Positions 62,795 through 64,000 of a stretch of 64,000 bases of DNA are shown one piece after another; within the stretch, counting starts at the first letter, position 1; every line of letters starts with the position of its first letter. The position numbers and the translations under genes are program-made. Where the stretch lies: assembly GCA_002890585.1 (NCBI GenBank), contig MIQB01000003.1:8179-72178 (forward strand), read 5' to 3'. The notes under the pieces are model-generated. The model did no database searches, had not been told where the DNA came from, and saw only the letters and a list, made by a program, of their open reading frames with translations. The DNA is from Tannerella sp. oral taxon 808. Lineage in GTDB: Bacteria > Bacteroidota > Bacteroidia > Bacteroidales > Tannerellaceae.

Positions 62795-64000
62795 TCATTC
62801 AAAGGCGCCCATGCGCAGCATGTTTACCTCCTGTTCGTTCAGGTAGCGCCACTTTCCGCGGCCGAGGTTCTTCTTCGTCAGGCCGGCGAAGTAGACGCGG
62901 TCGAGCTTCGTGACGTGGTATCCGAGCGCCTCGAACATGCGGCGGACGATGCGGTTGCGACCCGAGTGGATCTCGATGCCCACCTGCTTGTGGTCTTCCT
63001 CGCTGGCGTAGCTGATGGCGTCGGCGTGGATCTCGCCGTCGTCTAACACGAGGCCGTCGGCCAGCTTCTCCATGTCTTCCACGGCCACCTCTTTGTCGAG
63101 CCACACGTGGTAGATCTTCTTCTTCTTGAACGACGGGTGGGTGAGCTTCGAGGCCAGGTTGCCGTCGTTCGTAAGCAGCAGCACGCCCGTGGTGTTGCGG
63201 TCTAATCGGCCGATGGGGTAGATGCGTTCCGGGCAGGCGTTCTTGACGAGATCCATCACCGTGCGCCGTTTTTGCGGATCGTCAACGGTGGTCATGCAGT
63301 TCTTCGGCTTGTTCAGGAGGATGTAGATCTTGCTTTCGATGTGCACGGGCTGGTCGCGGAAGAGCACCTCGTCCTGCCGTGTGATCTTCGTGCCTAACGT
63401 AGTGACTACCTCGCCATTCACCTTCACAATACCCGCTTGGATAAACATGTCTGCCTCACGCCGTGAGCAGACGCCAGAGTTTGCCAAGAAGCGGTTCAGG
63501 CGGATCGGCTCGTTCGGGTCGCTCAGCTGCTCCTCATACTTGACTTGCTCCGGGACGACCATCATCTGGGGCTTCTTCTTTTTCTTCTTCAGCTTCTTTT
63601 TCATCGGGGGGTAAGGGCCCATCGGTGGCTTTTCTCCGCCTTCGGCATACGTGCGACGCGGGTCGTAGGGGCGGCTCGGCCGTTCGCCGTGGCCATCACG
63701 CGGCGCAAACCGACGGCGTTCCGGGCGTTCGCCACCCTGCGAATACGCCGCGTAATGCCTGCGACGATCCGGGTCGGCGCTTTGCGGCACATACGGTTTA
63801 CGCTCCACGCCATCCATCGACTGCTCATAGGCATACGGACGATTATCCGGTGTTGCCTTTGTGCGCAGGTACTCATCCTCTCGATAGTTCGATCGGTCAT
63901 ACGCTTCGTAAGCGATGCGGTTGTACCCCGTTGGCCGGCTTTCCTTGATGCGTGGCCGGCGTCTGCCTGTCGCGGGGGGGGGGTGGGGGGGCGTGGGGCG
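62795..64000 (-). CDS. rluB: RluB/RsuA-type pseudouridine synthase, 5' end beyond the window
   Basis: C-terminal about 240 residues form a standard large-subunit rRNA pseudouridine synthase: S4 domain RLNRFLANSGVCSRREADMF, catalytic GRLDRNTTGVLLLTNDG with the essential Asp, and the SGRNRIVRRMFEALGY end. Before it lies a long, charged low-complexity region with a Lys run (MKKKLKKKKKKPQ) and Tyr/Arg-rich sequence. The frame stays open from 63817 (an internal ATG) to the window edge and keeps the same composition (YNRIAYEAYDRSNYRED), so the true start is probably outside. The last 30 bases are almost pure G/C runs and may be unreliable. Long N-terminal extensions are common in this family in Bacteroidetes. 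Confidence 0.92.
   Translation of the reverse strand, partial: RPTPPHPPPATGRRRPRIKESRPTGYNRIAYEAYDRSNYREDEYLRTKATPDNRPYAYEQSMDGVERKPYVPQSADPDRRRHYAAYSQGGERPERRRFAPRDGHGERPSRPYDPRRTYAEGGEKPPMGPYPPMKKKLKKKKKKPQMMVVPEQVKYEEQLSDPNEPIRLNRFLANSGVCSRREADMFIQAGIVKVNGEVVTTLGTKITRQDEVLFRDQPVHIESKIYILLNKPKNCMTTVDDPQKRRTVMDLVKNACPERIYPIGRLDRNTTGVLLLTNDGNLASKLTHPSFKKKKIYHVWLDKEVAVEDMEKLADGLVLDDGEIHADAISYASEEDHKQVGIEIHSGRNRIVRRMFEALGYHVTKLDRVYFAGLTKKNLGRGKWRYLNEQEVNMLRMGAFE

Overview
The window looks like chromosomal DNA of a Bacteroidales bacterium, most likely a GC-rich relative of Tannerella or Porphyromonas. The evidence is the lineage-typical gene set (DUF4924, DUF3943, DUF4491, DUF2023, DUF3256 and DUF3078 proteins, LptD of Bacteroidetes type, a leucine-rich protein with a type IX-like C-terminus, TonB receptors with carboxypeptidase-regulatory-like domains) and many TAnnTTTG promoter elements. 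The species cannot be fixed from the sequence alone. I see no insertion sequence, prophage or CRISPR array.

Layout. 0-5.4 kb: DUF4924, rfbD, prfC, a 52-residue small protein and a DUF3943 outer-membrane-like protein. 5.4-25.6 kb: a vitamin B12 region. A plus-strand unit (cobalamin riboswitch, two TonB receptors, a lipoprotein cobaltochelatase of the CbiK family) lies tail to tail with a minus-strand unit (second cobalamin riboswitch, BtuB-like receptor, BtuG-like surface beta-propeller lipoprotein, BtuF-like binding lipoprotein). A third TonB receptor, a DUF4491 protein, a cupin and an Lrp/AsnC regulator follow, then cobU-cobT-cobS-cobC for nucleotide-loop assembly. Together they describe corrinoid capture and remodelling; no corrin-ring synthesis genes are visible here. 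25.7-28.9 kb: flavodoxin, DUF2023, enolase, SpoU methylase. 29-33 kb: a DUF6261-like protein, two zinc-ribbon membrane proteins (one frameshifted, one with a coding-like extension beyond its stop) and a lipoprotein. 33-37.5 kb: GT39 glycosyltransferase, LptF/G permease, tgt, tRNA-Phe. 38.5-44.2 kb: DUF3256, M13 peptidase, leucine-rich protein, second DUF6261-like protein. 44.3-50.2 kb: folate ligase, S41 protease, dCMP deaminase, BrnQ, DUF3078. 50.7-55.3 kb: candidate non-coding RNA, HD protein, LptD, tRNA-Arg, Nudix. 56.2-64 kb: broken alanine symporter, fmt, an rSAM/lipoprotein trio, asnS and a pseudouridine synthase running off the window end.

The most unusual feature is a set of at least twelve intergenic tandem arrays. 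Their sequences are largely unrelated, yet their periods fall into two classes, 23 bp and 41-42 bp, and nearly every unit holds a short inverted repeat. Two of the 41-bp arrays sit directly upstream of the two DUF6261-like paralogues. Dispersed REP-like hairpins fill several other gaps. All positions and repeat periods were read by eye from the sequence; family names rest on recognition, not on database searches.
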